Source of the DNA: Ignavibacteriales bacterium
GTDB lineage: Bacteria; Bacteroidota; Ignavibacteria; Ignavibacteriales; Ignavibacteriaceae
Length of the DNA stretch: 62,871 nucleotides
Direction: 5' to 3'
Assembly (NCBI GenBank): GCA_016707585.1
Contig: JADJHL010000004.1
Location: forward strand, 1 to 62,871
Shown here: piece after piece, positions 15,655-24,996 of the stretch
Numbering within the stretch: position 1 is the first letter of the stretch
How the letters are laid out: every line of letters begins with the position of its first letter
Position numbers and translations under genes: made by a program
The notes under the pieces: model-generated
Database searches by the model: none
The model's input: only the letters and a program-made list of their open reading frames with translations
Told to the model about the DNA's origin: nothing

Positions 15655-15687
15655 CGCGGGGTGTAGTCCCAATGGGAGTAGCTCGTG
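15655..15687 (+). pseudogene. Truncated copy of the initiator tRNA 5' part
   Basis: 'CGCGGGGTG..AG' then 'GGAGTAGCTCGT' repeats the first about 33 bases of the tRNA at 15727, including the preceding 'ACAC', at a 72-base offset. The anticodon arm and 3' half are absent. It is probably a decayed tandem duplicate. Confidence 0.5.
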
Positions 15688-15726
15688 AGTGTTTATAATA
15701 AAGTTAGAAAATATTGAAATTAACAC

Positions 15727-15799
<73 letters not shown>

Positions 15800-15804
15800 C
15801 TAAG

Positions 15805-15838
15805 AAAAAACCAGTCTTTTGACTGGTTTTTTAGTTTT
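15805..15838 (+). terminator. Terminator of the initiator tRNA
   Basis: A 12-bp perfect stem (AAAAAACCAGTC/GACTGGTTTTTT) with a TTTT loop is followed by more T. It sits directly after the tRNA. Confidence 0.9.
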
Positions 15839-15881
15839 TAAATATTTACCTCGTAGAAGGCCGTTTACATTCTGTACTGCA

Positions 15882-16610
15882 TTATTTATTATAAATAACC
15901 GGCATCCTGAATTTCCATACATTCCATAACTCGTTATTATGTAATAGCTCAACAATAAACTGAGCTACATTTATTATGCTTGTTTTTCCTGCATTCGAAA
16001 CAGGACTTCGTTGTATGGATTCAAAGATATTATAATCACTTACTTTCTCTTCGTTTATCAAGGTATCAGGTCTTACTGCTATCCATTCTATTTTAGAATT
16101 ATTTTCTCCAATAACATTTGTCAAGTAAGATGCTGCTTCAACATTATCTTTTTGTGGTGGCAGCAAAAGTGTTAATAACGAAAGCACAAATCTATCTTTA
16201 CAAGAATATTCCTCTTGTAATTTTCTATTGATATTAGCTGTTGTGTTCATTAAGATAAGTTTTACATTATCCTTTTTGCTTCTTTCAATTGCATTACAAA
16301 TATTTTTTATAGAATCACTTACAAGCATTCTTGGTTTACCGAATAAACCCTTGAAACTAATATTATGACCAAGACAAGAAACAATCGCATCACAATCATT
16401 TATCAACTCAGCAATTTTTATCAAATCCAATTCAGAGATATTTACAGCCACAACTTCTATAAGTTCATTATGCATTAAATCATTTAATTTATTGTTCCCG
16501 GATCTTACAACAACTTTAACATTTACTTTATTATTAATAAGCTGTCGTACTACTAAATTGCCTGTGGCGCCTGAAGCACCGAGAACTAGAACCTTCATTG
16601 CTTTATCCAT
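15882..16610 (-). CDS. NAD(P)-binding short-chain dehydrogenase-like protein (NmrA/SDR-a type)
   Basis: The 242-residue protein begins with a Rossmann fold, 'VLVLGASGATGNLVVRQL', the GXXGXXG motif of atypical SDRs that bind NAD(P)H. 'DAIVSCLGHN' and 'LILMNTTANINR' match the middle of the NAD(P)H-binding family. There is no clear YxxxK catalytic pair, so it may be a reductase of unknown substrate or a sensor-like binding protein. It is the last gene of a minus-strand run with the oxidoreductase at 16634 (23-base gap). The start could be Met1 or Met5. Confidence 0.8.
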   Translation of the reverse strand: MDKAMKVLVLGASGATGNLVVRQLINNKVNVKVVVRSGNNKLNDLMHNELIEVVAVNISELDLIKIAELINDCDAIVSCLGHNISFKGLFGKPRMLVSDSIKNICNAIERSKKDNVKLILMNTTANINRKLQEEYSCKDRFVLSLLTLLLPPQKDNVEAASYLTNVIGENNSKIEWIAVRPDTLINEEKVSDYNIFESIQRSPVSNAGKTSIINVAQFIVELLHNNELWNVWKFRMPVIYNK

Positions 16611-16633
16611 TTAATATTATTTGAACTTTATTA

Positions 16634-17539
16634 TTACTCAACAGTGATTACAACATTTCCTTTTTTATGTCCCTGCTCAACATAGCTATGAGCTTCTCTT
16701 ATTTTATCAAGTGTGTATGTTCTATCAATTACCGGTTTAAGTTTATTGCTTTCAATTAGTTCATTAAGAAAAATCATATACTCAACTTTTTCTTTTGTAG
16801 GATATTTTACTGATAGGAAGTGTCCATTTTTCATTAATACTTTTTTACAAGATGATTTAGTTATCTTACCAACAGCATCAAAAATAATGTCATAAGAATT
16901 TGTGCCTTTTCTAAAATCTTCTTTGTGATAATCAATTGCATTAAGTGTATCTAGAGATTTTATCATCTCCAGATTATTAGTGCTGCAAACTCCTGTAACT
17001 TCTGCACCAAAATATTTTGCAAGCTGAACAGCATAAGTTCCCACTGATCCAGATGCCCCATAAATAAGAACTCTTTGACCTTTTTGAATACTTGCTTTTC
17101 TTAAAATATGAAGCGCTGTCATTCCTCCAACAGGAACCACAGCAGCTTCAATAAAGGAAATGTTATCAGGCTTTTTAATTAATACCCCTTTTTGGGGTGT
17201 CTCCGGTACACAGACATATTCTGCATTACCACCATACTCTAATCCAGTTGTGGTACCATAAACGTGATCACTCTTATTAAAATGTTTTACATCTGAACCA
17301 ATTGCTTCAACTATACCAGCAAATTCAACTCCGGTTATTTTCATTGGTTTAAATCCAAACAAAAATCCCAATGGAATAAGAATAGAACGCGGTATTTTTC
17401 TAAGATTAACATCTCCTCTTGTTACTGATGAAGCTATTACTTTAATAAGAACTTCATTCTGTTTTGGTATTGGTCGTTCTAACTCAGCAAATTTCAGAAC
17501 TTCAGGTGAACCGTATTTAGTACAAATAACTGCTTTCAT
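16634..17539 (-). CDS. Zinc-independent alcohol dehydrogenase/quinone oxidoreductase-type (MDR)
   Basis: From ATG 17539 the product is 301 residues: GroES-like N-terminal domain ('MKAVICTKYGSPEVLKF', 'GVEFAGIVEAIG') and Rossmann domain with 'VLIYGASGSVGTYAVQLAKYFG', the AXXGXXG-type motif of MDR quinone oxidoreductases. No Cys/His structural zinc lobe is visible, so a non-zinc NADPH-dependent reductase is likely. A longer reading frame to 17662 runs into the methyltransferase gene and has no Met with a good fold start, so I prefer 17539. Substrate unknown. Confidence 0.88.
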   Translation of the reverse strand: MKAVICTKYGSPEVLKFAELERPIPKQNEVLIKVIASSVTRGDVNLRKIPRSILIPLGFLFGFKPMKITGVEFAGIVEAIGSDVKHFNKSDHVYGTTTGLEYGGNAEYVCVPETPQKGVLIKKPDNISFIEAAVVPVGGMTALHILRKASIQKGQRVLIYGASGSVGTYAVQLAKYFGAEVTGVCSTNNLEMIKSLDTLNAIDYHKEDFRKGTNSYDIIFDAVGKITKSSCKKVLMKNGHFLSVKYPTKEKVEYMIFLNELIESNKLKPVIDRTYTLDKIREAHSYVEQGHKKGNVVITVE

Positions 17540-17582
17540 TTGGGTAACCTTATTAATAAGAATTTGTTGCTTGGTACGTTCT

Positions 17583-18212
17583 CTATATCTTCTTTGCAAC
17601 GATGAAATATTGTTGTCCTCTTTGACGCAAACATTCAGTTTCAACAATTTCGAAATTTCCATCAGTCATCAAACCTTTCAATTCCTGTATCTTGAAGAAT
17701 TTTAAATATGGAATTCGAATCATTTTTCCGAACAGAGATATAAAAATTCGTTGTAAAAATGACTCTCCCATGCAAGGTGTGGCAGATATGAATAATCCGC
17801 CTGGTTTTAATAATTCGTTTATCCTTTGCATGACCTTTGGTGTATCTTCCACTAAATGAAGTAGGTAGAAACTTAAGATTCCATCAAATGATTCTTTTTT
17901 TAATTTTTCATCAAAAATTGTTGTTTGCGCGAAATCTATGTTCTTAACTTCACGTTCTGCGGTTTTTCCTTTCGCAGCTTCGATCATTTTGGATGAGACA
18001 TCAATACCTTTGACTTTATTCACAATGCTAGCAATTTCAATGGCTGCTGTTCCAGTCCCACATCCATAATCCAAAACAATATCACTAGTTTTAAGTCGGT
18101 TTCTGGTTTTTTCAATAATCTTAATATTAGTCAGATCATCTTTTCTTTCTTCCCGATCAAAATAATTCGACTTCTTGTCCCAGAACTTTTCTGCTTTATT
18201 ACGTGTATCCAT
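17583..18212 (-). CDS. Class I SAM-dependent methyltransferase
   Basis: The 209-residue cytosolic enzyme carries motif I 'VLDYGCGTGTAAIEIA' (SAM binding), motif II-like 'VKGIDVSSKMIEAA', and 'FDGILSFYLLHLVED' as motif IV. The tail 'ECLRQRGQQYFIVAKK' is typical of UbiE/Methyltransf_11-like proteins. The start at 18212 (MDTRNK) is preceded by a GGAAATAAT leader and fits the family better than the upstream Met at 18233. The methyl acceptor is not known. It is followed by the MDR oxidoreductase after 43 bases. Confidence 0.88.
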   Translation of the reverse strand: MDTRNKAEKFWDKKSNYFDREERKDDLTNIKIIEKTRNRLKTSDIVLDYGCGTGTAAIEIASIVNKVKGIDVSSKMIEAAKGKTAEREVKNIDFAQTTIFDEKLKKESFDGILSFYLLHLVEDTPKVMQRINELLKPGGLFISATPCMGESFLQRIFISLFGKMIRIPYLKFFKIQELKGLMTDGNFEIVETECLRQRGQQYFIVAKKI

Positions 18213-18258
18213 ATTATTTCCTTTAATAGTCAAATTTATTAACTGAGAACTTCTTTTA

Positions 18259-18939
18259 TTATTTAGTTTGCTCAGTTTTATTTATTCCAAGTATATCGTA
18301 TGGTTTTTCACTACATCTATCATTCATTAAATTTATTGTAAGAATGATGAAAGCAATAAAGGCCGCTAAAACAATAAATTGACTTAAAGATGTTTTTTGA
18401 ATTTCTTGTTTTGATTTTACATCACAAACTTCACCAGGACAATACTGCACCTTATCTTTGAAAAAGAGGGGATAAAACTTACATCCTAAACAAATTCCAA
18501 AAGCTGATTCAAAGAATAAGAAAACGAGGCAAATAAGACAGATAATGCCCGTGATTGGGCCATACCCATTTATGATGATGAAAGAGTAAAACATTGTAGC
18601 CGACAATACAACGCCAATTATCCATGCAAACTTTTTTTGCGCGGCCCCTACATATTCGGGCGTTTGATTTTGAACAATCAAACGCGCTAAAATTAGAGTG
18701 GGCGAAAATTTAGGATTTATAATAACCCGTATCACAAAATCTGTGAGGAAGAAAGTTATTACATACTTTATTGGAACAAAGTTCTCATTAAACAGAATTA
18801 ACATTAATGAAATGAAGGTAGCCAAAAACAGTATTCCCGCAGCAGCTCGTATTTCCCGCTCGTTTAATACACGAATGTTATAGCCTTCAACATCTTCTCC
18901 AAATCTAATTATTTTATTCATTTTATATTTCTTCTTCAT
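18259..18939 (-). CDS. DUF4395 family membrane protein
   Basis: The 226-residue inner-membrane protein has the DUF4395 layout: an 'FGEDVEGYNIRVLNERE.RA' N-terminus, several membrane segments (about 30-55, 55-70, 105-125, 130-150, 195-215) and the conserved 'GICLGCKFYPLFF' loop with two Cys. Those cysteines sit near the membrane surface and have suggested a redox or sulfur-related role in the family, without proof. The second Met (18921) is an equally good start. It lies 46 bases upstream of the methyltransferase gene. Confidence 0.85.
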   Translation of the reverse strand: MKKKYKMNKIIRFGEDVEGYNIRVLNEREIRAAAGILFLATFISLMLILFNENFVPIKYVITFFLTDFVIRVIINPKFSPTLILARLIVQNQTPEYVGAAQKKFAWIIGVVLSATMFYSFIIINGYGPITGIICLICLVFLFFESAFGICLGCKFYPLFFKDKVQYCPGEVCDVKSKQEIQKTSLSQFIVLAAFIAFIILTINLMNDRCSEKPYDILGINKTEQTK

Positions 18940-18986
18940 TCATATTTATTACAGATTTATTTCTTGTTAATTACAATAATTTTTCT

Positions 18987-19433
18987 TTAATCATTTTGTA
19001 TTTGATTTGTGTTTCTGTAACCCAAAATCCAGGCTGCAACGGCTGATGCAATTGTCATTATAGTTACGCTGCAGGCATAATCAACAAATACGGCAGTTTG
19101 AGAAAAGTGATTTGACGACGCATATAATCCAAAATTTACAGAACCCCAAAAAAGTAATGAGAATACAAATCCATTCTTAAGACCGGAAACAAAGTTGTTT
19201 GTACCAGCCCATTTCATTACTAATGTTATTAGAAATCCCATTGATAGTGATGTGACAACCATAGCCCACACTATTAATTGATCAAGCGGGCGAGTCAGTT
19301 GATTACTGAATTCTTCCGATACAGGAGGAAACGAACGAAAGACATCTTTTAAAATAAATATATAAGCAGCCGTATGAAGCAAAAGGTTAACTACTGTCGT
19401 AATAAAACCGGTTAAAAAAAACTTTTTGTTCAT
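18987..19433 (-). CDS. Four-helix membrane protein of unknown function
   Basis: From ATG 19433 the product is 148 residues with about four membrane segments ('FFLTGFITTVVNLLLHTAAYIF', 'LIVWAMVVTSLSMGFLITLVM', and two more). The ATG overlaps the stop of the upstream gene (ATGA), so the two are coupled. I prefer this start because the longer frame to 19583 overlaps the neighbour by 150 bases. I do not recognise the family. Confidence 0.7.
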   Translation of the reverse strand: MNKKFFLTGFITTVVNLLLHTAAYIFILKDVFRSFPPVSEEFSNQLTRPLDQLIVWAMVVTSLSMGFLITLVMKWAGTNNFVSGLKNGFVFSLLFWGSVNFGLYASSNHFSQTAVFVDYACSVTIMTIASAVAAWILGYRNTNQIQND

Positions 19434-19855
19434 AATATGTTTTCCTTCCGCTTTATAATTAAGAATATACCCATTAAATAGCATAACAAAACAAAAATGA
19501 AAATGGACAGCATAAAATATTGTAATAATAGATTTTGAGAACCCTGCGGATAAATTATTTGCAGTATTACACGTGCCGCCCATAATATTACAGATATTGA
19601 AATCAAAACTAAGTAGGTTAATCGTTCATTTGTTACTCTAAATACAGCGAATATATTTGCTAGTCCTAACAACACAAGAAGTAAAGAGAAAAAAATATTT
19701 ATTGCACGAACCGCAATGATAAGTTCAGTTGCTAATGGATCAATATATGAATACCAGTTCCATATACTTGGTATAAAAAAATGCCAAAGTCCAAATCCAA
19801 CCGAGATGAGACTACCAATAGTTATAAATCCATTTCGCGACATAAATTTTTTCAA
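19430..19855 (-). CDS. Small four-helix membrane protein
   Basis: The 141-residue protein has about four hydrophobic segments (11-30, 43-67, 78-98, 110-134) and short charged loops, ending 'IIKRKEN'. No named motif is visible. It is translationally coupled to the next gene by an ATGA overlap and probably forms a small membrane complex with it. Function unknown. Confidence 0.7.
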   Translation of the reverse strand: MKKFMSRNGFITIGSLISVGFGLWHFFIPSIWNWYSYIDPLATELIIAVRAINIFFSLLLVLLGLANIFAVFRVTNERLTYLVLISISVILWAARVILQIIYPQGSQNLLLQYFMLSIFIFVLLCYLMGIFLIIKRKENIL

Positions 19856-19889
19856 TACTTAATATTTTTTTTATTTAATCCAATTTCAA

Positions 19890-20369
19890 TCAAACATTTT
19901 TCTTTATTAAAACTTCATTTTCAAATTTTACTTTTTGACATTCTTCCATATATGCAAATAGAGTTCCACCAAATGCTGCAAGCAAAACAATTGGTGCTAA
20001 AATCTTTATGGCATAAGGTGTTCCGAAGAAAAAATACATCGGGAAAATGATCTCTGTTAAAAGGCTGACAATAAAATAATATGCAGCCAAACCGGCAGTA
20101 TATAATAATATTCTGATGTAATTAGTTTTGAACAAGAGTTTTGGAGTTAAACAATACAATGACCAATAAAAAGTAGGAATTGATCCAAGTAGTGATACAA
20201 CGATTACATCAAGATTGTTTATCATAACTTCAGCAAAACTTTCGGTCAGGGGAACAGGCAGACCGGGTAAAGTTGTTGTGTCTTGTGCTGCCCACTTTAG
20301 GTACAATACTAATAGTGGAATTGTTATCCAAATCAAAACATGTAATACTGCCTTATTAAGCGCGTTCAT
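19890..20369 (-). CDS. Membrane region resembling the N-terminus of a LytS-type kinase, without a kinase domain
   Basis: The 159-residue protein has about four membrane segments and the motif-like 'YWSLYCLTPKLLFKTNYIR', which resembles the conserved start of LytS/YehU-type sensor kinases. It ends with a short charged helix ('EECQKVKFENEVLIKK') just where such kinases continue into the dimerisation and 'NPHFLFN' region. No kinase domain follows in any frame up to the next gene. It may be a truncated kinase or a stand-alone membrane sensor. A full LytS/LytTR pair lies at 26897-29270. Confidence 0.6.
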   Translation of the reverse strand: MNALNKAVLHVLIWITIPLLVLYLKWAAQDTTTLPGLPVPLTESFAEVMINNLDVIVVSLLGSIPTFYWSLYCLTPKLLFKTNYIRILLYTAGLAAYYFIVSLLTEIIFPMYFFFGTPYAIKILAPIVLLAAFGGTLFAYMEECQKVKFENEVLIKKNV

Positions 20370-20417
20370 ATAATCTTTCTCTTTAATAGTTATTGTAGTT
20401 TTTGCTGTGATTTGATT

Positions 20418-21638
20418 TCATTTTAACACAATCATTTTCTTTTGATCAAAAAAATTGTTTGTCTTGAAAACATAAAAGTAAATTCCGCTTGAAATATTGA
20501 TTGCATCAAATTCAGACTCATAACTTCCTGCAGGTTTAAACTCGTCCACTAAAGTCGCAACTTCTTTACCAAGAACATCATAAACTTTAAGCGTTTGCCA
20601 ACCGCTAACTGAAGACTGCCAACTGATCTTAGTAGTTGGGTTAAACGGATTAGGATAATTTTGATATATACGAATGCTTTCAGGAATTTGATTCTTAATA
20701 TCTTTTATTTCTGTAACAACTTGTTTAAGACTATCAATTATACTTGCCGAAACCCAGTAAATATCCATAGTGTTACCCCTGTTTTCTCTGGTAAAAAATA
20801 GATACTGCCCATCCAGTGTTACACGTGGACCGTATTCATCATTCGTTGTATTAATATTCGGACCCATATTTATCGGAGCGCTCCAGGTGCTATCATTATT
20901 ATTAAAACAAATCCACAAATCCCATCCTTCGTATCCGCCAGACCTGGACTCTGAAATAAATATCAAGTAACTCTCATCGGGAGCCATAAATGGTTCTGAT
21001 TCACCTGATACTGTATGAATAATATTTCCAAGATTTTCCACCTGAGAATAAACTGTATCGATTAGTCTTGACCTATAAAGTATAGAACCTCCAATCCCTC
21101 CGCCACGAAGTGATTTTAAATATAATGTTCCATTATTTGTAACACATGCCGAACCATCTACTGTATTTGAATTCACAGGGCTGCTCAACCGAACTGGATT
21201 TGTCCATGTTGTATCTGATGCCCGTTCAATCATCCAAATATCTGTATTTAAAGATGGCGGACGATTTGAAGTAAAAAATTGCTTATTTCCATCTGGAGTG
21301 ATAAATGATTCCAAATTGTAATAATTATTATTTGAAAAATCGGCGACCTGTGGAGTAGTCCAGTTTCCGTTCCGCTCTTGTGTACAGAAAATTTTCCCTG
21401 TTGTCCAGCTGGCATTTACAACTGAAAAAAACATTTCTTTACCATCCGGTGAAAATGTAGGATATGTTTCAAATCTATTATCAAGTGAAATGATACCAGG
21501 AGCAAATATCTGAGGTATGCTTCCCGGAGGGGTTTGTCCCATATATGAACTATAAGGATGGTTTGCTTGTGCATATATCGACATTGATGAAACAATCAAT
21601 ATTGAAATGACAAGAGAAAGACGAATTATTTTTTTCAT
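20418..21638 (-). CDS. Secreted PD40 beta-propeller protein with T9SS sorting domain
   Basis: The 406-residue protein has a signal peptide (1-24), PD40/WD40-like strands ('TYPTFSPDGKEMFFSVV', 'FITPDGNKQFFTSN', 'FMAPDESYLIFIS', 'VTLDGQYLFFTRE') forming a TolB-like propeller over about 50-300, and a C-terminal T9SS type A sorting domain ('NYPNPFNPTTKISW' to 'KKMIVLK'). It should be exported through type IX secretion and anchored or released outside. It is the last of three related genes in tandem; unlike the other two it lacks the He_PIG/cadherin-like domain. Function unknown, perhaps polymer or surface binding. Confidence 0.88.
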   Translation of the reverse strand: MKKIIRLSLVISILIVSSMSIYAQANHPYSSYMGQTPPGSIPQIFAPGIISLDNRFETYPTFSPDGKEMFFSVVNASWTTGKIFCTQERNGNWTTPQVADFSNNNYYNLESFITPDGNKQFFTSNRPPSLNTDIWMIERASDTTWTNPVRLSSPVNSNTVDGSACVTNNGTLYLKSLRGGGIGGSILYRSRLIDTVYSQVENLGNIIHTVSGESEPFMAPDESYLIFISESRSGGYEGWDLWICFNNNDSTWSAPINMGPNINTTNDEYGPRVTLDGQYLFFTRENRGNTMDIYWVSASIIDSLKQVVTEIKDIKNQIPESIRIYQNYPNPFNPTTKISWQSSVSGWQTLKVYDVLGKEVATLVDEFKPAGSYESEFDAINISSGIYFYVFKTNNFFDQKKMIVLK

Positions 21639-21692
21639 AGTAAAATTCCTGCTAATTATTTTCAGAATTAGTTTTGATAATTGAATTAAGCT

Positions 21693-23152
21693 TTAACGGA
21701 GAACAACCATCTTTCTTACAATGTTTGCATCGTAGCCGGTCAGCCGGTATATATAAATTCCACTTGATAATCCGGAAGCATTGAAAGTTTCTTTATAATA
21801 TCCAGCTTCGTATTCTTTTGCCGAAATTTCTTTTATAAGTTCGCCTAGTGCGTTGTATAAACTCAGAGCATATCTTCCGGTTTTTGGAATTGCAAATTCG
21901 ATAGTAGTTGTCGGGTTAAAAGGGTTTGGATAATTTTGATATAGGTGTATACTTTCAGGAGTTTGATTTTTAGATTCCTCTATTCCGGTAACAACCACGC
22001 TTATTAAAAATGTGCAGGTTGCAGTTGCATTGGCGCTGTCAGTCGCAGTTACTTTTACATATATATTGGCAATGTCAATTGGATTGCCAGAAAAAGTTCC
22101 TGTAGCAGGGGCAAATGATAACCACGAAGGTAAAGGATTTCCATTACCTAATGTTGCGGAGTAAGTTAAAGTATTATTACCGTCATCATCAATAAAAGTG
22201 CTGTCAGGAATTGTATAATTAAATACATGATTGCTATCTATGGATTGATTTGGAATTGTCCGATTTAGATATGGAATAAAATTGGTGTATCTGAGACTGT
22301 CGATAAGTTCATCTACATTAATCCAGTATATTGAACTAGGGCTTGAATAACCGCTCTCATAGAATAAGTATTTATTATCAGTTGTAACATAGGGACCGAA
22401 ATCATCACCCGAAGTATTTATCGAAGCACCCATATTTTTTGGATTTGTCCAGGTATCATTACTTTTTCTGTAACTTAAAAACAAATCTGTACTTCCAAAT
22501 CCGCCTGATCTATTAGACATAACAATAATGAAAGACTCATCATTTGAAATAAAAAAGTCACCTTCATTTGTACTTGAATTTAATGGACGCCCCAATCCGA
22601 CTAACGATGTATCAGAATTTTCAACAATTAGTTTGCAAATATCTCTTTGACCCAACCCGCCTGCTATATTTGAAGATAGATAATAATTTCCAAGGCTTGT
22701 AACATTTAGAGAATGGACTTTGAGATTCTTTAAAAACCTCAATGGTGGTCTCCAAACCGTATCCTGCCTACTCGAAATCCAACTATCATTATAATTATTA
22801 TTCTCAAAAAAATTGAACTGCCATCTGGAGATAATGAAAGACAATAAAAACCATTGAACAAAGTAAGCGGTCCATTCCATTTGTTATTGTAATATTTATA
22901 GTATTTAAACTTGAAAGATGTCCAGTTGGTATTTACCTCCTCATAATAAATTTCTTTTCCATTCCGTGTAATTGCTATTTTTTCAGCTGCAAAGTAACCT
23001 TGGTCAACGGTAAGGTTAAATACTTTCCGAATTTTGCGGGGGGGCGTTTGCCCTAAGTACAAACTATCTTCAGGGATAGATTGAGCAGATAACGACATTG
23101 AAGAAATAACCAAAATTGCAATGGTAAGAGAAAGATGAATTATTTTTTTCAT
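21693..23152 (-). CDS. Secreted PD40/He_PIG protein with T9SS sorting domain (one frameshift in this sequence)
   Basis: The gene is split in two frames at about 22808. Adding one T to a seven-T run there joins 'SPDGSSIFF' to 'ENNNYNDSW' and gives a continuous protein of about 486 residues, like its neighbour at 23208. It has a signal peptide, PD40-type repeats ('YISNDESFI' style), a cadherin/He_PIG-type Ig domain ('PNQSIDSNHVF' to 'TATCTFLIS') and the T9SS type A domain at the end. The 'YLGQTPP' start after the signal peptide is shared by all three tandem copies. It most likely is a real gene and the break a consensus error. Confidence 0.82.
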
Positions 23153-23207
23153 AATAGTATTCCTACTAAATTCTTTTTAGCAATAGTTTTAAAAATTGAA
23201 TCAAGCC

Positions 23208-24677
23208 TTAACGGAGAACAACCATCTTTCTTACAATGTTTGCATCGTAGCCAGTCAGCCGGTATATATAAACTCCACTTGATAACCCTGTAGCATCGAA
23301 AGTTTCTTTATAGTATCCCGATTCATATTCTCTATCCGAAATTTCTTTTACAAGTTCACCAAGTGCGTTGTATAAACTCAGTGAATATATTCCGGTTTTT
23401 GGAATTGCAAACTCGATTGTCGTTGTCGGATTAAAAGGGTTTGGATAATTTTGATAAAGGTATATACTTTCAGGAATTTGATTTTTAGATTCCTCTATTC
23501 CGGTAACAACAGCGCTTATCATAAATGTACAAGTGGCAGTTGCATTGGCACTGTCAGTCGCAGTTACTTTTACATTGATATTAATTGTTTCAGTTGGTGT
23601 ACCAGAAAATGTTCTTGTTATAGGATCAAAAGACAACCAGGCCTGTAATGGATTTCCATTACTTAATGTTGCGGAGTAAGTTAAAGTATTATTTCCATCA
23701 TCATCAATAAAAGTGCTATCAGGGAAGGTATAAATAAATGATTGGCTGCTATCAATGGATTGATTTGGAATCTGATAATTTAAATATGGAACGAAATTCG
23801 TATGTCGCAGGCTATCAAGAAGCGCATCTATCCTTACCCAATAAGTATAGTATGTACTCATACTTGTCCCGCCACTCGTAAAAAATAAATACTTGTTATC
23901 ATTAGAAACAAATTGTCCATATTCCCAAAATGCACCTGGTTTATTTATCGGAGCACCTAATTTTTTAGGATTTGTCCACTTACCATTGTCTTTTTTAAAA
24001 CTCAAATAAATATCCCCTGCTCCTCCATTAACATTCTTGCTAAAAAAGATATATGATTCATCAGGAGCTATGTAAAAATCATTTTCCTGTAATGAACTAT
24101 TTAAAGGAATTCCTAAACTTTGTAAGATGGTATCCTGGTTTACAACTATTACCCTGGAAATATTTCCATCTAAAGGAGAACCTTCGTAGTATGATGATGC
24201 AAATGAGTTATTCAGATTTGTGCTCTGGAAATAATGCATCCGCTGGTTGCCGGAAAGAAGTTTTGCGGGCACACTCCAGCCTGAATCTGTTCGTATAGAG
24301 TAGTAAGTGTAAAAGATATTATTTTGCATATATATAATGCTATCATTAATCGAAAAACTTGGCGCTATGAATCCCTCAAAAACATTAAAAGGTCCCTGCC
24401 ATTTATTATCCTGGTATTTATAACATCTTACCCTGTAACTGGTAGGTGTATAGCCATTTAGCTCTCCATAATATATTTCTTCACCATCAGAGGTAATTGC
24501 TATTCTTTCACACGCACGATGCCCGTTTGTAACAGGTAAATTAAATATTTGGGGGGTATTCCCAGGAGGTGTTTGACCTAAATACAAACTGTCTTCTGGA
24601 ATTGACTGAGCAACTAATGAAAATGATGAAATAGCTATCATTAAAATGACAAGTAAAAGTTGTAATAATTTTTTCAC
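23208..24677 (-). CDS. Secreted PD40/He_PIG protein with T9SS sorting domain
   Basis: The 489-residue intact member of the tandem trio has a signal peptide (1-24, '..SLVAQ'), 'YLGQTPPGNTPQIF' that is shared with its neighbours, PD40 strands in a propeller over about 40-290, a He_PIG-like domain (about 300-390, 'PNQSIDSSQSF', 'NGNPLQAWLSFDP'), and a T9SS type A domain from about 400. It should be displayed or released at the cell surface. Its upstream region (24796-24828) carries a direct repeat shared with the operon at 26528, so it is a candidate member of the LytTR regulon. Binding partner unknown. Confidence 0.88.
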   Translation of the reverse strand: MKKLLQLLLVILMIAISSFSLVAQSIPEDSLYLGQTPPGNTPQIFNLPVTNGHRACERIAITSDGEEIYYGELNGYTPTSYRVRCYKYQDNKWQGPFNVFEGFIAPSFSINDSIIYMQNNIFYTYYSIRTDSGWSVPAKLLSGNQRMHYFQSTNLNNSFASSYYEGSPLDGNISRVIVVNQDTILQSLGIPLNSSLQENDFYIAPDESYIFFSKNVNGGAGDIYLSFKKDNGKWTNPKKLGAPINKPGAFWEYGQFVSNDNKYLFFTSGGTSMSTYYTYWVRIDALLDSLRHTNFVPYLNYQIPNQSIDSSQSFIYTFPDSTFIDDDGNNTLTYSATLSNGNPLQAWLSFDPITRTFSGTPTETININVKVTATDSANATATCTFMISAVVTGIEESKNQIPESIYLYQNYPNPFNPTTTIEFAIPKTGIYSLSLYNALGELVKEISDREYESGYYKETFDATGLSSGVYIYRLTGYDANIVRKMVVLR

Positions 24678-24795
24678 AATAATTCTCCTAATAGTTAAAC
24701 AATGTTTTGATTCTGTTTAATGTTTTAACCAACAATAACTTTGATTAAACTCTATAGAAAAATAATTGCTAATAAAAAGTTTGGGTAGAAATACC

Positions 24796-24828
24796 TTGTT
24801 AAGTGCACCAGGAGTTTGTGAAATGCAC
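24796..24828 (-). promoter_or_regulatory. Direct-repeat operator, candidate LytTR site (copy 1)
   Basis: On the minus strand GTGCATTTCACAA (24816-24828) is followed exactly 20 bases later by GTGCACTTAACAA (24796-24808). The same arrangement occurs at 26799-26831. Similarity continues about 70 bases further towards the gene, for example 'CAATTATTTTTC', so the whole upstream region is conserved. A 20-base period places both half-sites on one face of DNA, as LytTR dimers need. The rest of the 24678-24996 gap holds no gene. Confidence 0.6.
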
Positions 24829-24996
24829 AGTGGAAGTGTATACCTACCAATATTTAGAATAGAAAATGTTCAACTATATTAGGGTGCGTTCAAAGGTCGA
24901 CCAGATAAAATCTTTAAAGAGAATAATTAGTTGATAAACTTGAAAATCTCGATATTGGTACAAAAAATAGAACAAAGCCGAATAAATGTTTTTGTA

